A DNA stretch of 32,627 nt from Oscillospiraceae bacterium (lineage in GTDB: Bacteria > Bacillota > Clostridia > Oscillospirales > Oscillospiraceae): assembly GCA_017397565.1 (NCBI GenBank), contig JAFQIL010000063.1:1-32627 (forward strand), read 5' to 3'. Positions within the stretch are counted from its first letter, which is position 1. Each line of letters starts with the position of its first letter. Both the position numbers and the translations under genes were made by a program. The notes beneath the pieces were generated by a model, which worked only from the letters and a program-made list of their open reading frames with translations, had not been told where the DNA came from and ran no database searches. Below, one piece after another: positions 1 to 6,949 of the stretch.

Positions 1-101
1 ATTCCCTCAGTAAGGAAGACCAGCGCAGAATGTGGCGCTCGATCATCAAAGAAATATACATCGACGGAACTGCGGTAACCGGCATCCTCCCCCGCACTTA
101 A
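1..101 (+). CDS. C-terminal end of a probable large serine recombinase (partial, enters from the left edge)
   Basis: Reading from base 3, 32 codons run to a TAA at 99-101. The peptide includes SLSKEDQRRMWRSIIKEIYI, which resembles the extreme C-terminal tail of resolvase/integrase-type large serine recombinases, where a segment like 'EEQRxxWRSIIxxIxxD' is common. Only the tail is visible; no catalytic domain is in the window. The gene ends about 33 bp from the point where the sirtuin reading frame breaks, and recombinase genes of integrated elements often lie at an element end. That context strengthens an identification which rests on only a short stretch. Confidence 0.55.
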   Translation, partial: SLSKEDQRRMWRSIIKEIYIDGTAVTGILPRT

Positions 102-124
102 TTTTTTACCCCCACGGTGGACTA

Positions 125-141
125 ACTAACATAGCTCTGTA
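125..141. other. Probable mobile-element/chromosome junction (att site) inside a sirtuin gene
   Basis: On the minus strand the sirtuin frame is intact through codons for GAGVSTE and then turns into Leu-Cys-stop (complement of 126-134). Family members continue SGIPDFRS here, so the homology is lost near 134-135. To the left lies the recombinase tail and to the right intact chromosome. The exact crossover base cannot be fixed from one end. The likely reading is that an element inserted into the conserved NAD-binding codons of the sirtuin gene and its right end is what we see. Confidence 0.55.
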
Positions 142-218
142 CTGACCCCAGCGCCGCCAAAGAAGACGATGCGGTTACTTTCGGATATCCACTTTTTTAA
201 GGTTTCAATTTTATCCAT
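126..218 (-). pseudogene. Truncated Sir2-family NAD-dependent protein deacetylase (N-terminal 30 codons)
   Basis: Thirty codons from ATG at 218 with a good AGGAGG site at about 228-233. The peptide begins MDKIETLKKWISESNRIVFF and continues GGAGVSTE, the first NAD-binding motif of Sir2/CobB deacylases, which normally continue with SGIPDFRS. Here the frame goes to Leu-Cys-stop where the recombinase-bearing DNA begins. A full sirtuin is about 240 residues, so only the start remains. The rest of the gene may lie at the other end of the inserted element, outside the window. Identification of the motif is strong; the cause of truncation is inferred. Confidence 0.75.
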
Positions 219-238
219 AACGGAATCCTCCTGTGGGC

Positions 239-487
239 ATTGCCAAATTTCCGTTTATCGAGCAATTACGATAGGGCGCAAAGGCTTCTCCTTGGGGAGA
301 AGCTGTCAGCCTAACATGCTGACTGATGAGGTATAGGCTACATAGCAGCCGAAACAATGTCGAAATTTCTACTTCGCAGACCACCTCATCCGTCAAAAAT
401 CAGAGATTTTTGCCACCTTCCCCTCGAGGGGAAGGCTTGGGCGGCTTCGCCGACGTGTTCTATCGCAACGGCACGAGAAATGGCAAT
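239..487. repeat. MITE-like / palindromic intergenic element with imperfect terminal inverted repeats
   Basis: The two ends are imperfect inverted copies over about 100 bases each. ATTGCCA at 239-245 matches TGGCAAT at 481-487; GATAG near 270-274 matches CTATC near 460-464; the hairpin AAGGCTTCTCC..GGAGAAGC (281-303) matches the CCTTCCCC..GGGGAAGGC hairpin (416-436); TGATGAGGT (324-332) matches ACCTCATCC (383-391). Internal hairpins include GTCAGC..GCTGAC (305-323) and AAAAATC..GATTTTT (395-411). It carries no plausible gene. Similar 'GATGAGGTG...CCTTCCCC' repeats are, to my knowledge, frequent in gut Oscillospiraceae genomes; mobility by a transposase in trans is inferred. Confidence 0.65.
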
Positions 488-510
488 TTTATTTTACTTC
501 ACCGTATAGC

Positions 511-546
511 AAAAAGCAACACCCGCCATCGGTGGGTGTTGCTTTT
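511..546 (-). terminator. Rho-independent terminator of the ylxM-trmD-GNAT operon
   Basis: Near-perfect inverted repeat AAAAGCAACACCC..GGGTGTTGCTTTT around a short loop, followed on the minus strand by a T-run. It overlaps the stop codon of the GNAT gene (545-547) and ends the leftward operon before the repeat element. Confidence 0.85.
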
Positions 547-997
547 AACCGCGAAGAACATAAAATCTTTCTTCCGCATCCATTTCTTCCGTTCTTTCAA
601 AGCCAAAGCTCGTATACAAATGGAGGGCATGGGGATTCTCATCATGCACGGAGGTATACACATCCCGGCAGCCGTATTGTCTGCGGATCAACTCCACCGC
701 CAGCGGTAAAAAAGCTTTGCCATAGCCTTTCCCCTGATGTGCTACATCGATCATATAGCGGCAAAGCAAATAGCGATCCTCATCCCGGTCGTAACCGTAG
801 AACACAAAGCCAACAGCGGTTTCTCCGTCCATCATGATACGGCAGTCCCAATCTTTATCATAGCAGCATTGGAGCAAAGAAAACGCATTGTTAGCGATCC
901 ATTGCTCATCCAAAGGGATCTTCCGTTCAGGATCTGTTGTCAGGAATGTTGCTTCCCGCCAATTATGTTCCGTTACCGGAACCAGCTTCAATTCCAT
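545..997 (-). CDS. GNAT-family N-acetyltransferase (spermine/spermidine acetyltransferase-like)
   Basis: 150 residues, a single GNAT fold. The acetyl-CoA pyrophosphate loop is Q88-G-K-G-Y-G93 within AHQGKGYGKA. The preceding CRYMID strand and the later 'NPHALHLYTSFGF' element match motifs A and B. The pattern (an opening 'NWREA', then RYMID and HQGKGYG) resembles BltD/PaiA polyamine acetyltransferases, but the substrate is unproven. ATG at 997 lies 35 bp inside the end of trmD, with AGGAGG about 10 nt upstream, so translation is probably coupled to trmD. In many Firmicutes rplS occupies this place after trmD; here it is absent. A terminator overlaps the stop. Confidence 0.85.
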   Translation of the reverse strand: MELKLVPVTEHNWREATFLTTDPERKIPLDEQWIANNAFSLLQCCYDKDWDCRIMMDGETAVGFVFYGYDRDEDRYLLCRYMIDVAHQGKGYGKAFLPLAVELIRRQYGCRDVYTSVHDENPHALHLYTSFGFERTEEMDAEERFYVLRG

Positions 998-1739
998 GCT
1001 CCAAATCCTCCTGTGCCATTTCTTTCAGCAGCTTTTGGTCCTGTTTGGAACTTAGATCCAGCTTTGCATACATATCCGGGCGGCGCTCCCGGGTACGGCG
1101 AAGGGACTGCTTTCTGCGCCACTGGCGCACCTTTTCGTGGTTGCCGGAGGTGAGGATCTCAGGGATCGCTCTGCCGTGCCAGATCGCAGGTCTGGTGTAC
1201 TGGGGATACTCCAAAAGGCCGTTAAAATGGCTTTCATCCTCAAAGCATTCCGGGTCTGCCAAAACCCCGGGCACCATGCGGCACACCGCATCGGTCACCG
1301 CCATGGCGGCGATCTCACCGCCGGTGAGCACAAAATCGCCCAGACTGATCTCTTCATCCACGCATTCGTCGATAAACCGCTGATCGACGCCCTCATAGTG
1401 GCCGCAGACAAGGATCAAATTATCCATTTTACTCAAACGGATGGCATCAGCCTGGCAAAAAGTCTTGCCGCAGGGACTGAGGTAGATGGTATGCACCGGA
1501 CCGGCAGCCTCCTCGCAGATAGCTTCCCAGCAGCGATACAAAGGGTCTGCGTTCATTACCGCACCCCGACCACCGCCGTAGGGATAATCATCGGTTTGGT
1601 TCTGCTTGTTGGCGGTATAATCCCGGATCTGATGGACTTCAATACGGATGATCCCCCGATCCTGGGCGCGGCCTAAAATACTGTCGCTGAGCACGTCCCC
1701 TACAGACTCGGGAAACAGTGTCATAATGTCAATTCTCAT
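963..1739 (-). CDS. trmD: tRNA (guanine-N1)-methyltransferase TrmD (m1G37)
   Basis: 258 residues, a normal length for TrmD. It methylates N1 of G37 in tRNAs that read codons starting with C plus tRNA-Pro, which prevents +1 frameshifting. Visible hallmarks are MRIDIMTLFPE at the N-terminus, YGGGRGAVM, and the SPOUT trefoil-knot SAM site VCGHYEGVDQRF followed by SLGDFVLTGGE. The C-terminal part is the basic tRNA-binding domain. ATG at 1739 overlaps the rimM stop by 11 bp, with GAGGG upstream inside rimM. The gene is fourth after ffh in the operon, and its end overlaps the GNAT gene by 35 bp. Confidence 0.97.
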   Translation of the reverse strand: MRIDIMTLFPESVGDVLSDSILGRAQDRGIIRIEVHQIRDYTANKQNQTDDYPYGGGRGAVMNADPLYRCWEAICEEAAGPVHTIYLSPCGKTFCQADAIRLSKMDNLILVCGHYEGVDQRFIDECVDEEISLGDFVLTGGEIAAMAVTDAVCRMVPGVLADPECFEDESHFNGLLEYPQYTRPAIWHGRAIPEILTSGNHEKVRQWRRKQSLRRTRERRPDMYAKLDLSSKQDQKLLKEMAQEDLEHGIEAGSGNGT

Positions 1740-2220
1740 CGCTGCGCATTCCCTCGATCAGTTTTACCTGCATCCGGTTATTTTCCATATCGGTGGACAA
1801 AATAAACTGCTTCACCGCAGGGATCATGTATTCATGCTCTCCCTGAACAACATACACCGAGTTTCCGGGGTAGTCCAAGACTTCCCGGATGACTCCGATT
1901 CTTTGGTCTTCGCAGTAAACTTCCATATCAACGAGCTCTGCGGCGAAGATCACCTCATCGTCGATATCCTCCCGGTAAAGCTCGATGACCTTGCCACGCA
2001 TCGCCTGGGCCGCCTCCATGGTATCGATCCCGGAAAGCTTCACCAGATTACAGGTCTTCTGCACCCGACAGCTTTCCACGGTATATTCTACCCCTCCGAT
2101 GCGGCAGCGGTCAAAGTCGCAAAGGTCCTCCGGGCTGTCCAGCCAGGGCAGCACCTTGACTTCACCCTTGACACCGTGGGTGGTGACGATCTCTCCGGCC
2201 TCAATAAATTGGAGTTTCAT
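1729..2220 (-). CDS. rimM: 16S rRNA processing / ribosome maturation factor RimM
   Basis: 163 residues from ATG at 2220, chosen because GGAGGT lies 8-9 nt upstream; the open frame extends 15 codons further upstream without a ribosome site. RimM binds S19 and helps assemble the 30S head. The N-terminal RimM domain starts IEAGEIVTTHGVKGEVKV, and the C-terminal PRC-barrel is seen as DMEVYCEDQRIGVIREVLDY and EYMIPAVKQFI. It sits between khpA and trmD, the usual arrangement. A 52-bp gap with a two-part hairpin separates it from khpA, and its last 11 bp overlap trmD. Confidence 0.95.
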   Translation of the reverse strand: MKLQFIEAGEIVTTHGVKGEVKVLPWLDSPEDLCDFDRCRIGGVEYTVESCRVQKTCNLVKLSGIDTMEAAQAMRGKVIELYREDIDDEVIFAAELVDMEVYCEDQRIGVIREVLDYPGNSVYVVQGEHEYMIPAVKQFILSTDMENNRMQVKLIEGMRSDEN

Positions 2221-2234
2221 AAAATTACACCTCC

Positions 2235-2273
2235 AAACGGAAAATGCGTGACTTTCGCCACGCACAACCGTTT
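2235..2273 (-). promoter_or_regulatory. Intercistronic hairpin between khpA and rimM
   Basis: On the minus strand AAACGG (2273-2268) pairs with CCGTTT (2240-2235), and inside it GTGCGTG (2265-2259) pairs with CACGCAT (2250-2244) around a GCGAAAGT loop. TTTT follows the inner stem. The structure begins at the khpA stop codon and ends just before the rimM ribosome site. It could protect khpA mRNA, act as a weak attenuator, or tune rimM translation; none of these is shown. Confidence 0.45.
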
Positions 2274-2503
2274 TAATCCATAATTTCGACAGTTACCCGT
2301 TCGCCGGTGCGTTGGGCAACAGTCTTAATGATGGTACGGATCTCCTTGGCGATCCGACCCTGGCGACCGATCACCTTGCCCATGTCGCTTTCCGCAACAC
2401 GAAGCTCCAGCACCTTGCCGTCCTCGCCATCGATCTCGGTGACGGTGACGGATTCGGGATCATCCACCAGATTCTTTGCCATATACAGCAAAAGTTCCTT
2501 CAT
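2273..2503 (-). CDS. khpA: KH-domain RNA-binding protein KhpA (YlqC family)
   Basis: 76 residues, the usual size. A single KH fold has the RNA-contacting GxxG loop as GKVIGRQGRIAKEIRTII. In other Firmicutes KhpA partners with KhpB (Jag/EloR) in RNA-mediated control of cell elongation and division; that role is taken from the family, not from this sequence. ATG at 2503 has AAGGAG about 8 nt upstream. It is preceded by rpsP after 21 bp and followed by rimM, the conserved arrangement that itself supports the call. Confidence 0.93.
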   Translation of the reverse strand: MKELLLYMAKNLVDDPESVTVTEIDGEDGKVLELRVAESDMGKVIGRQGRIAKEIRTIIKTVAQRTGERVTVEIMD

Positions 2504-2524
2504 TGCGCTTTCTCCTTATAGAGA

Positions 2525-2764
2525 TTACAGCACGCCAGCCTTCTTCAGCAGTCCGCGAACAGTGTCAGTGGGCTGAGCGCCGTTCTTAATCCATGCCTGT
2601 GCCTTCTCGGCATCGACAGTGATGTTGCCGGACTCCAGCAGAGGGTTGTAAGTGCCGATCTCCTCGATGCAGCGGCCGTCACGGGGGCTACGAGCATCTG
2701 CAACAACGATACGGTAGAAAGGAGCCTTCTTTGCACCCATTCTTCTCAGTCTGATCTTAACCAT
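2525..2764 (-). CDS. rpsP: 30S ribosomal protein S16
   Basis: 79 residues from ATG at 2764; GGAGGTG lies 6-7 nt upstream, so the in-frame TTG five codons earlier is not needed. The N-terminus [20 protein letters not shown] is the diagnostic S16 signature, followed by [21 protein letters not shown]16 is required for assembly of the 30S body. It follows ffh after a 67-bp gap in the same leftward operon. Confidence 0.97.
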   Translation of the reverse strand: MVKIRLRRMGAKKAPFYRIVVADARSPRDGRCIEEIGTYNPLLESGNITVDAEKAQAWIKNGAQPTDTVRGLLKKAGVL

Positions 2765-2831
2765 GAGTTTCACCTCCAAATTTTATCTGAAAAATCTATA
2801 TCGCAAAGCAATTTGCTTTTAACGAACCTGT

Positions 2832-4184
2832 TTAAAACCCGGGGAAGCCGCCACCGAAGCCGCCGAAACGACCCATACGCTTCATCCGTTTGCCCATACC
2901 GGAGCCGGTGAGCTGTTTCATCATCTTTTGCATTTGCTCAAAGGACTTGAGCAACCGGTTTACATCCTCTACCTTGACGCCGGAGCCTGCCGCGATACGG
3001 CGCTTCCGGGAAGCGGCGATGATCTGGGGATTCTCCCGCTCATAAGGTGTCATGGACAGGATGATAGACTCGGTACGAACCAAAGCCTTTTCATCCACCT
3101 TCAGATCCTTCATGCCGGCACCGCCGGGCAGCTTTGCCAAAAGGTCCTGCATAGAACCCATGGACTTCATTTGCACCATTTGGTCATAAAAATCCTGAAG
3201 GGTAAACTTATTGCTGCGGAGCTTCTCCTCCATCTCGGCAGCTTTCTTGGCGTCAAAAGCCTTTTCTGCCTTTTCGATCAGGCTCAGCACATCGCCCATG
3301 CCCAGGATTCGGGACGCCATCCGATCCGGATGGAATGCCTCGATGTCCTCCAGCTTTTCGCCAACACCACAGAACTTGATGGGTCTGCCGGTAACTGCAC
3401 GAACAGACAGGGCTGCGCCGCCTCTGGCATCGCCGTCCAGCTTGCTGAGCATGACAGAATCAATATCCAGCCATTCGTGGAAGCTCTGGGCGGCATTCAC
3501 CGCGTCCTGACCGGTCATGGCATCCACAACCAGCATGATCTCATCGGGCTTTACGGCAGCTTTGATATTTTTCAGCTCTTCCATGAGCTTTTCATCCACA
3601 TGCAGACGACCGGCGGTATCCAAAAACACCATGTCGTGACCATGCTGACGGGCGTAAAGCACCGCATCCTTGGCGATGCTCACAGGGTCGACCTGCCCCT
3701 TTTCAAACACCGGGATCCCCAGCTTTTCACCGCAGACCTTCAGCTGCTGAATAGCCGCGGGACGGTAAATATCACAGGCAACCAGCAGAGGGTTCTTACC
3801 CTGACGCTTCATCAGGCCTGCAAGCTTGGATCCGTTGGTGGTTTTACCCGCACCCTGCAGACCTACCAGCATAACCACGGTAGGACCGTTGGGGTTGATA
3901 GTGATATGCTTGATATCGCTGCCCATGAGCTTGCACAGCTCTTCATTGACGATCTTGACGATCATTTGGGCAGGGGTCAAAGATTCCAAAACATCAGCAC
4001 CGACACAACGCTCTGTGACGGTTTTGGTAAAATCTTTTACCACTTTGTAGCTGACGTCAGCTTCCAGCAGTGCCATGCGGATCTCCCGCATAGCCTCCTT
4101 CACATCGGCCTCTTTCAGACGGCCCTTGCCACGAAGCTTTCTGAAGGTTGCCGCGATCTTTTCAGTTAAGCCTTCAAATGCCAT
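2832..4184 (-). CDS. ffh: Signal recognition particle protein Ffh (SRP54)
   Basis: 450 residues, normal length. It binds signal peptides and the SRP RNA and delivers ribosomes to FtsY at the membrane. The N domain (about 1-90) is followed by the GTPase G domain: G1 GLQGAGKTT at about 108-116 (the next residue is Asn rather than the more usual Thr), DTAGRLHVDEKLMEEL, and SKLDGDARGGAALS. The Met-rich M domain ends in a Gly/Phe tail (GRFGGFGGGFPGF). ATG at 4184 has GAGGAG about 7 nt upstream, overlapping the ylxM stop, which argues for coupled translation. rpsP follows. Confidence 0.98.
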   Translation of the reverse strand: MAFEGLTEKIAATFRKLRGKGRLKEADVKEAMREIRMALLEADVSYKVVKDFTKTVTERCVGADVLESLTPAQMIVKIVNEELCKLMGSDIKHITINPNGPTVVMLVGLQGAGKTTNGSKLAGLMKRQGKNPLLVACDIYRPAAIQQLKVCGEKLGIPVFEKGQVDPVSIAKDAVLYARQHGHDMVFLDTAGRLHVDEKLMEELKNIKAAVKPDEIMLVVDAMTGQDAVNAAQSFHEWLDIDSVMLSKLDGDARGGAALSVRAVTGRPIKFCGVGEKLEDIEAFHPDRMASRILGMGDVLSLIEKAEKAFDAKKAAEMEEKLRSNKFTLQDFYDQMVQMKSMGSMQDLLAKLPGGAGMKDLKVDEKALVRTESIILSMTPYERENPQIIAASRKRRIAAGSGVKVEDVNRLLKSFEQMQKMMKQLTGSGMGKRMKRMGRFGGFGGGFPGF

Positions 4185-4187
4185 AGT

Positions 4188-4532
4188 TTACTCCTCAAGT
4201 TGGTGTGCGGCAGAAAGGATGCTTGCAGCCTGCTTTGCCACTTGGGCATCCGGATGATCCTGCAGGCTGCTGGCCGCTTCCGCGATTTGACGCAGAGCCT
4301 TCCGGGTCCGCAGATCCCGGCTTACACAGCCTACATTCTCTTCCATCCGACGAAGCAGCGCCTCTGTACGGGTCAGGTTATCGCAGACAGCCTGCCTGCT
4401 GACACCCAAGGCCTGTGCGATCTCGCCCAGGGAAAGATCCTGATTATGGCGCATATCAAAGCACTCTCTTTGTTTGTCTGTAAGCATTCCGCCGTAGTAA
4501 TCAAACAGCAGCGACATCTCCAATGCGTCCAC
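4188..4532 (-). CDS. ylxM: YlxM-type helix-turn-helix protein associated with SRP
   Basis: 114 residues starting with GTG at 4532; AGGAGGGG lies 6-7 nt upstream. The N-terminus MDALEMSLLFDYYGGMLTDKQRECF and the sigma-70 region-4-like helix-turn-helix SLGEIAQALGVSRQAVCDNL are characteristic of the YlxM/p13 family, which almost always precedes ffh. YlxM has been linked to SRP function in streptococci. It is the first gene of this operon, directly downstream of a near-consensus promoter, with only 3 bp before ffh. Confidence 0.93.
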   Translation of the reverse strand: MDALEMSLLFDYYGGMLTDKQRECFDMRHNQDLSLGEIAQALGVSRQAVCDNLTRTEALLRRMEENVGCVSRDLRTRKALRQIAEAASSLQDHPDAQVAKQAASILSAAHQLEE

Positions 4533-4573
4533 AAAACCCCTCCTGTCAAGATTTATTCCTTGACACCTGAGGG

Positions 4574-4602
4574 ATTATACCACAGAGATTCCTGCTTGTC
4601 AA
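4574..4602 (-). promoter_or_regulatory. Consensus sigma-A promoter of the ylxM-ffh operon
   Basis: On the minus strand TTGACA (4602-4597) and TATAAT (4579-4574) are separated by exactly 17 bp, a perfect match to consensus. Transcription should start near 4567, about 35 nt before the ylxM ribosome site. The stop codon of the upstream membrane-protein gene lies 12 bp from the -35 box. Confidence 0.9.
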
Positions 4603-4613
4603 GTATTTTTCCC

Positions 4614-4928
4614 TTACACCTCAGATTTATTGATCATTTTTTTGATGAGCCAAATAATGCCGTATACCACCCAGGCCAAATCTACAGGAACCAGCAGCGC
4701 GCCTACAATAAGCATCTGTGCACCGGCAAACTGAGAAATGACCGCTTTGGTTTCCGTTCCCATGCCTACCAACAGCACGATAACACCGCAAACGATCTCC
4801 AAGCCTGTCAGAATAATAACCGGCCACAGTCGGGTCATCACCTTGCTGGCCTTGAGACAAATAGCCAACTGGACAGCAAAAACTGCCGCAAGCATAATAC
4901 CAAGCTTAACAATAAATCCCCAATCCAT
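4614..4928 (-). CDS. Small integral membrane protein of unknown function
   Basis: 104 residues from ATG at 4928, chosen for its AAAGGAG site; the open frame extends upstream into the preceding gene. Three hydrophobic segments are visible: GFIVKLGIMLAAVFAVQLAI, VIILTGLEIVCGVIVLLVGM, and MLIVGALLVPVDLAWVVYGI, with a basic C-terminal KKMINKSEV. I do not recognise a family. The gene follows a GNAT gene after 14 bp and is probably cotranscribed with it. No terminator is visible before the ylxM promoter, so read-through into ylxM-ffh is possible. Confidence 0.75.
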   Translation of the reverse strand: MDWGFIVKLGIMLAAVFAVQLAICLKASKVMTRLWPVIILTGLEIVCGVIVLLVGMGTETKAVISQFAGAQMLIVGALLVPVDLAWVVYGIIWLIKKMINKSEV

Positions 4929-4942
4929 ATTCGTATTCTCCT

Positions 4943-5581
4943 TTATCTGATACAGTACCATGTACTTATTTGACAAGTTTTGAAAAATCCCAATTTTTCA
5001 TACAGCCGAAGCGCTTTTTCATTGGTGGATGCCACCGTCAGTCGCAAGATCGGCTCAGAAGCTGTACCGGCCAAGGCTGCTACCACATCCGCACCCGCCC
5101 CGGGGCTGACCGATGCCACAAATTGAATCGTATCCCCCGAAACTCTGCCGATGCCCAAAAGCTTTCCGTTTTTGTGGACGAAATACCCCTCCCCGGATGC
5201 CAGCAATTCCTTGCGCTGCTGGTCTGTCATCCAGGCGCCCATAGGGATCCGGGCAGTCTTTTGGTTGTAAATGTCCGCCCATTGGTTTAGATTCTCCGGC
5301 AAAACAGGCCACAAGGCTGCTTCCGTTTCCGGCAAAGCAGCCTTAGCTATCTGCATTTGCACAAGCTCCGTATACACCGGAAGATCCTGAGGCAGATCCT
5401 TACCTGTGGCATAGATCCGCTCTGCCCCGCAGGCCCTTAAAAACCGGGCACATTCTTCCAAAAGAAGTTTGGGCTCCAAACTGGACTGGACACGGATGTA
5501 GCCTTCCTCCCGATAAGGGATCTGGGACAGGATCAGAGAAGCTGCGCCGTACTGCGTAGTAAACACAGGGATATCCTTCAT
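4943..5581 (-). CDS. GNAT-family N-acetyltransferase
   Basis: 212 residues, ATG at 5581 with AAGGAG 7-8 nt upstream. The C-terminal half carries GNAT features: a strand with GKLLGIGRVSGDTIQFVASV, then SPGAGADVVAAL in the acetyl-CoA loop position, and the closing motif ASTNEKALRLYEKLGFFKTC. The acetyl-CoA loop is looser than the usual Q/RxxGxG. The N-terminal 100 residues look like a second, degenerate half, including a segment CARFLRACGAERIYAT. Substrate unknown. It heads a two-gene leftward unit with the membrane protein. Confidence 0.8.
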   Translation of the reverse strand: MKDIPVFTTQYGAASLILSQIPYREEGYIRVQSSLEPKLLLEECARFLRACGAERIYATGKDLPQDLPVYTELVQMQIAKAALPETEAALWPVLPENLNQWADIYNQKTARIPMGAWMTDQQRKELLASGEGYFVHKNGKLLGIGRVSGDTIQFVASVSPGAGADVVAALAGTASEPILRLTVASTNEKALRLYEKLGFFKTCQISTWYCIR

Positions 5582-5629
5582 ATTCTCACTCCTTGGGATA
5601 TGATACCATTTCCCTTCCCGCTAAGCAAG

Positions 5630-5658
5630 AGTATAATTGTTAAATTTCCGAAAACCAA
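5630..5658 (-). promoter_or_regulatory. Possible sigma-A promoter for the GNAT/membrane-protein pair
   Basis: On the minus strand TTGGTT (5658-5653) and TATACT (5635-5630) are 17 bp apart. The -35 is a weak match. Placement about 50 bp upstream of the gene at 5581 fits. Confidence 0.45.
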
Positions 5659-5678
5659 AGTTTTTTTCCAAAAAACAC

Positions 5679-5706
5679 TTGATTTATTCTATAATTTCTG
5701 TATAAT
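5679..5706 (+). promoter_or_regulatory. Sigma-A promoter for the small gene at 5742
   Basis: TTGATT (5679-5684) and TATAAT (5701-5706) with a 16-bp spacer, about 36 bp before the start codon. It is divergent from the leftward promoter at 5630-5658. Confidence 0.65.
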
Positions 5707-5741
5707 AGCCACATTGTACCTGAAGAAAGGAGGACGATCCG

Positions 5742-5972
5742 ATGAAAAAGGTCATTTGTAAGAAAGAATACGATACCGACACCGCTACCCTGATCCAAAA
5801 GTACACCTACAGCTACTTCGGCGATCCCAAGGGCTATGAAGAGCTGTTGTTCCAGACTCCCGGTGGGCTGTATTTTCTGTACGTACGGGGCGGTGAAGAT
5901 TCTCCCTATCCCTGCGAAGACATTCTGCGTCTGGCAAAGACCAAGGTCAGCGACTGGATGGAGAACCACTGA
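5742..5972 (+). CDS. Small conserved-looking hypothetical protein (76 aa)
   Basis: 76 residues with ATG at 5742 and AAAGGAGG about 8 nt upstream, so expression is likely. The sequence begins MKKVICKKEYDTDTATLIQK and contains FQTPGGLYFLYVRGGEDSPY. This layout (a 'YDTDTA' segment, a short basic/aromatic stretch, then 'G-x-YFLY-x-x-GG') recalls a family of very small proteins seen in clostridial genomes and phages, without an assigned role that I know. It has its own promoter and a strong terminator, so it is monocistronic. No membrane segment or signal peptide. Confidence 0.75.
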   Translation: MKKVICKKEYDTDTATLIQKYTYSYFGDPKGYEELLFQTPGGLYFLYVRGGEDSPYPCEDILRLAKTKVSDWMENH

Positions 5973-5986
5973 TCTCATATCAAGCC

Positions 5987-6018
5987 GGCGGTTGCTTTTC
6001 GCAGCCGCCTTTCTTTTT
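5987..6018 (+). terminator. Rho-independent terminator after the 76-aa gene
   Basis: GGCGGTTGC (5987-5995) pairs with GCAGCCGCC (6001-6009) around TTTTC, followed by TTTCTTTTT. Confidence 0.85.
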
Positions 6019-6034
6019 ACCAATTCCAGCTTTC

Positions 6035-6064
6035 TTGACACAAGTGGTATGATAAAAATAGAAT
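6035..6064 (+). promoter_or_regulatory. Promoter region of the metal ABC transporter operon
   Basis: TTGACA (6035-6040) lies 18 bp from TAGAAT (6059-6064). An alternative is an extended -10, TGGTATGAT at 6045-6053; the same TGTGGTATGATAA-like string precedes tex. I could not see a recognisable Zur palindrome. Confidence 0.55.
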
Positions 6065-6088
6065 TTGCCAGGCAAAGGAATGACCTAT

Positions 6089-6949
6089 GTGAAACGATTA
6101 TTTGCCCTTTTAGGGCTTGCTTTTCTCCTGTGCGGCTGCGCTTCCCGGCATAAGCCTGCCCAAATAGCCGCCACCACCGCCCCGGTATACGAATTTACAC
6201 AGCGTCTTTGCCAAGGGACGAACCTCACCGTTTCCATGCTGATTACAGAAAATGTATCGTGTCTGCATGACTATTCCCTGTCCGTAAGTCAGGTCAAGGC
6301 CGTGGAGGGTGCTGAGCTGCTTGTTCTGTCCGGTGCCGGGCTGGAAGCTTTTATGGATGAGCTTTTGAACGGCAAAGCCACAGCAGACAGCTCCGAAAGT
6401 ATCCATCTGCTAGGCTGCGAGCACGAACATGACCACGGTGATCATGCTCATGAGGATGCCGACCCCCATATTTGGCTTTCCCCGGAAAACGCTATGGTGA
6501 TGGCAACAAACATCTGTGCATCTCTTTGTGACCGGTATTCCCAGTATCAAGATATTTTTGAAACCAATCTTCAACAGCTTTTACAGGATCTGCAGGTGCT
6601 GCAAGCCTACGGAAAGGATCAGCTTGCCGATCTTCCCTGCCGGGAGCTGATCACCTTCCACGATGGCTTTGCTTACTTTGCCCAGGCTTTCGACCTGACC
6701 ATTCTGAAAGCTGTGGAAGAAGAGTCCGGCAGCGAAGCCTCTGCCGGGGAGTTGAAAGAGCTTTGCGGTCTTGTGCGGGAGCATCAGCTGCCTGCCGTTT
6801 TTACAGAAGTATTCGGCAGCACCGGCGCGGCAGAAATTCTTTCCCGGGAAACCGGTGTTCCCATTTTTCAGCTGGACATGGCTATGTCCGGCAGTTATTT
6901 CGACGCAATGTATCACAACATTGACACAGTAAAGGAGGCTTTGGGATGA
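6089..6949 (+). CDS. Zinc-type ABC transporter substrate-binding lipoprotein (ZnuA-like)
   Basis: 286 residues from GTG at 6089, chosen because AAAGGA ends 9 nt upstream; the ATG at 6080 sits right on that site. The signal peptide MKRLFALLGLAFLLCG ends at a lipobox with Cys17 as the lipidated residue. Cluster 9 metal-binding features are clear: His60 (SCLHDY), His127 (DPHIWL), His191 (TFHDGF) and an acidic ligand around 240 or 263. A His/Asp-rich loop (EHEHDHGDHAHEDADPH, 111-127) favours zinc over manganese. It binds metal outside the membrane and passes it to the permease encoded two genes downstream. It overlaps the ATPase gene by 4 bp (ATGA). Confidence 0.9.
   Translation: MKRLFALLGLAFLLCGCASRHKPAQIAATTAPVYEFTQRLCQGTNLTVSMLITENVSCLHDYSLSVSQVKAVEGAELLVLSGAGLEAFMDELLNGKATADSSESIHLLGCEHEHDHGDHAHEDADPHIWLSPENAMVMATNICASLCDRYSQYQDIFETNLQQLLQDLQVLQAYGKDQLADLPCRELITFHDGFAYFAQAFDLTILKAVEEESGSEASAGELKELCGLVREHQLPAVFTEVFGSTGAAEILSRETGVPIFQLDMAMSGSYFDAMYHNIDTVKEALG

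Noticed and set aside
2805..2819. AAAGCAA-T-TTGCTTT inverted repeat in the ffh-rpsP gap as a terminator
   Set aside because: The stem is AT-rich and short once a real loop is allowed, and no T-run follows at the right distance; rpsP is probably cotranscribed with ffh.
2928..4169. 413-codon rightward open frame opposite ffh
   Set aside because: Antisense shadow of ffh, with no ribosome site or recognisable domain; similar shadows lie opposite uvrB, uvrA, mfd and murC.
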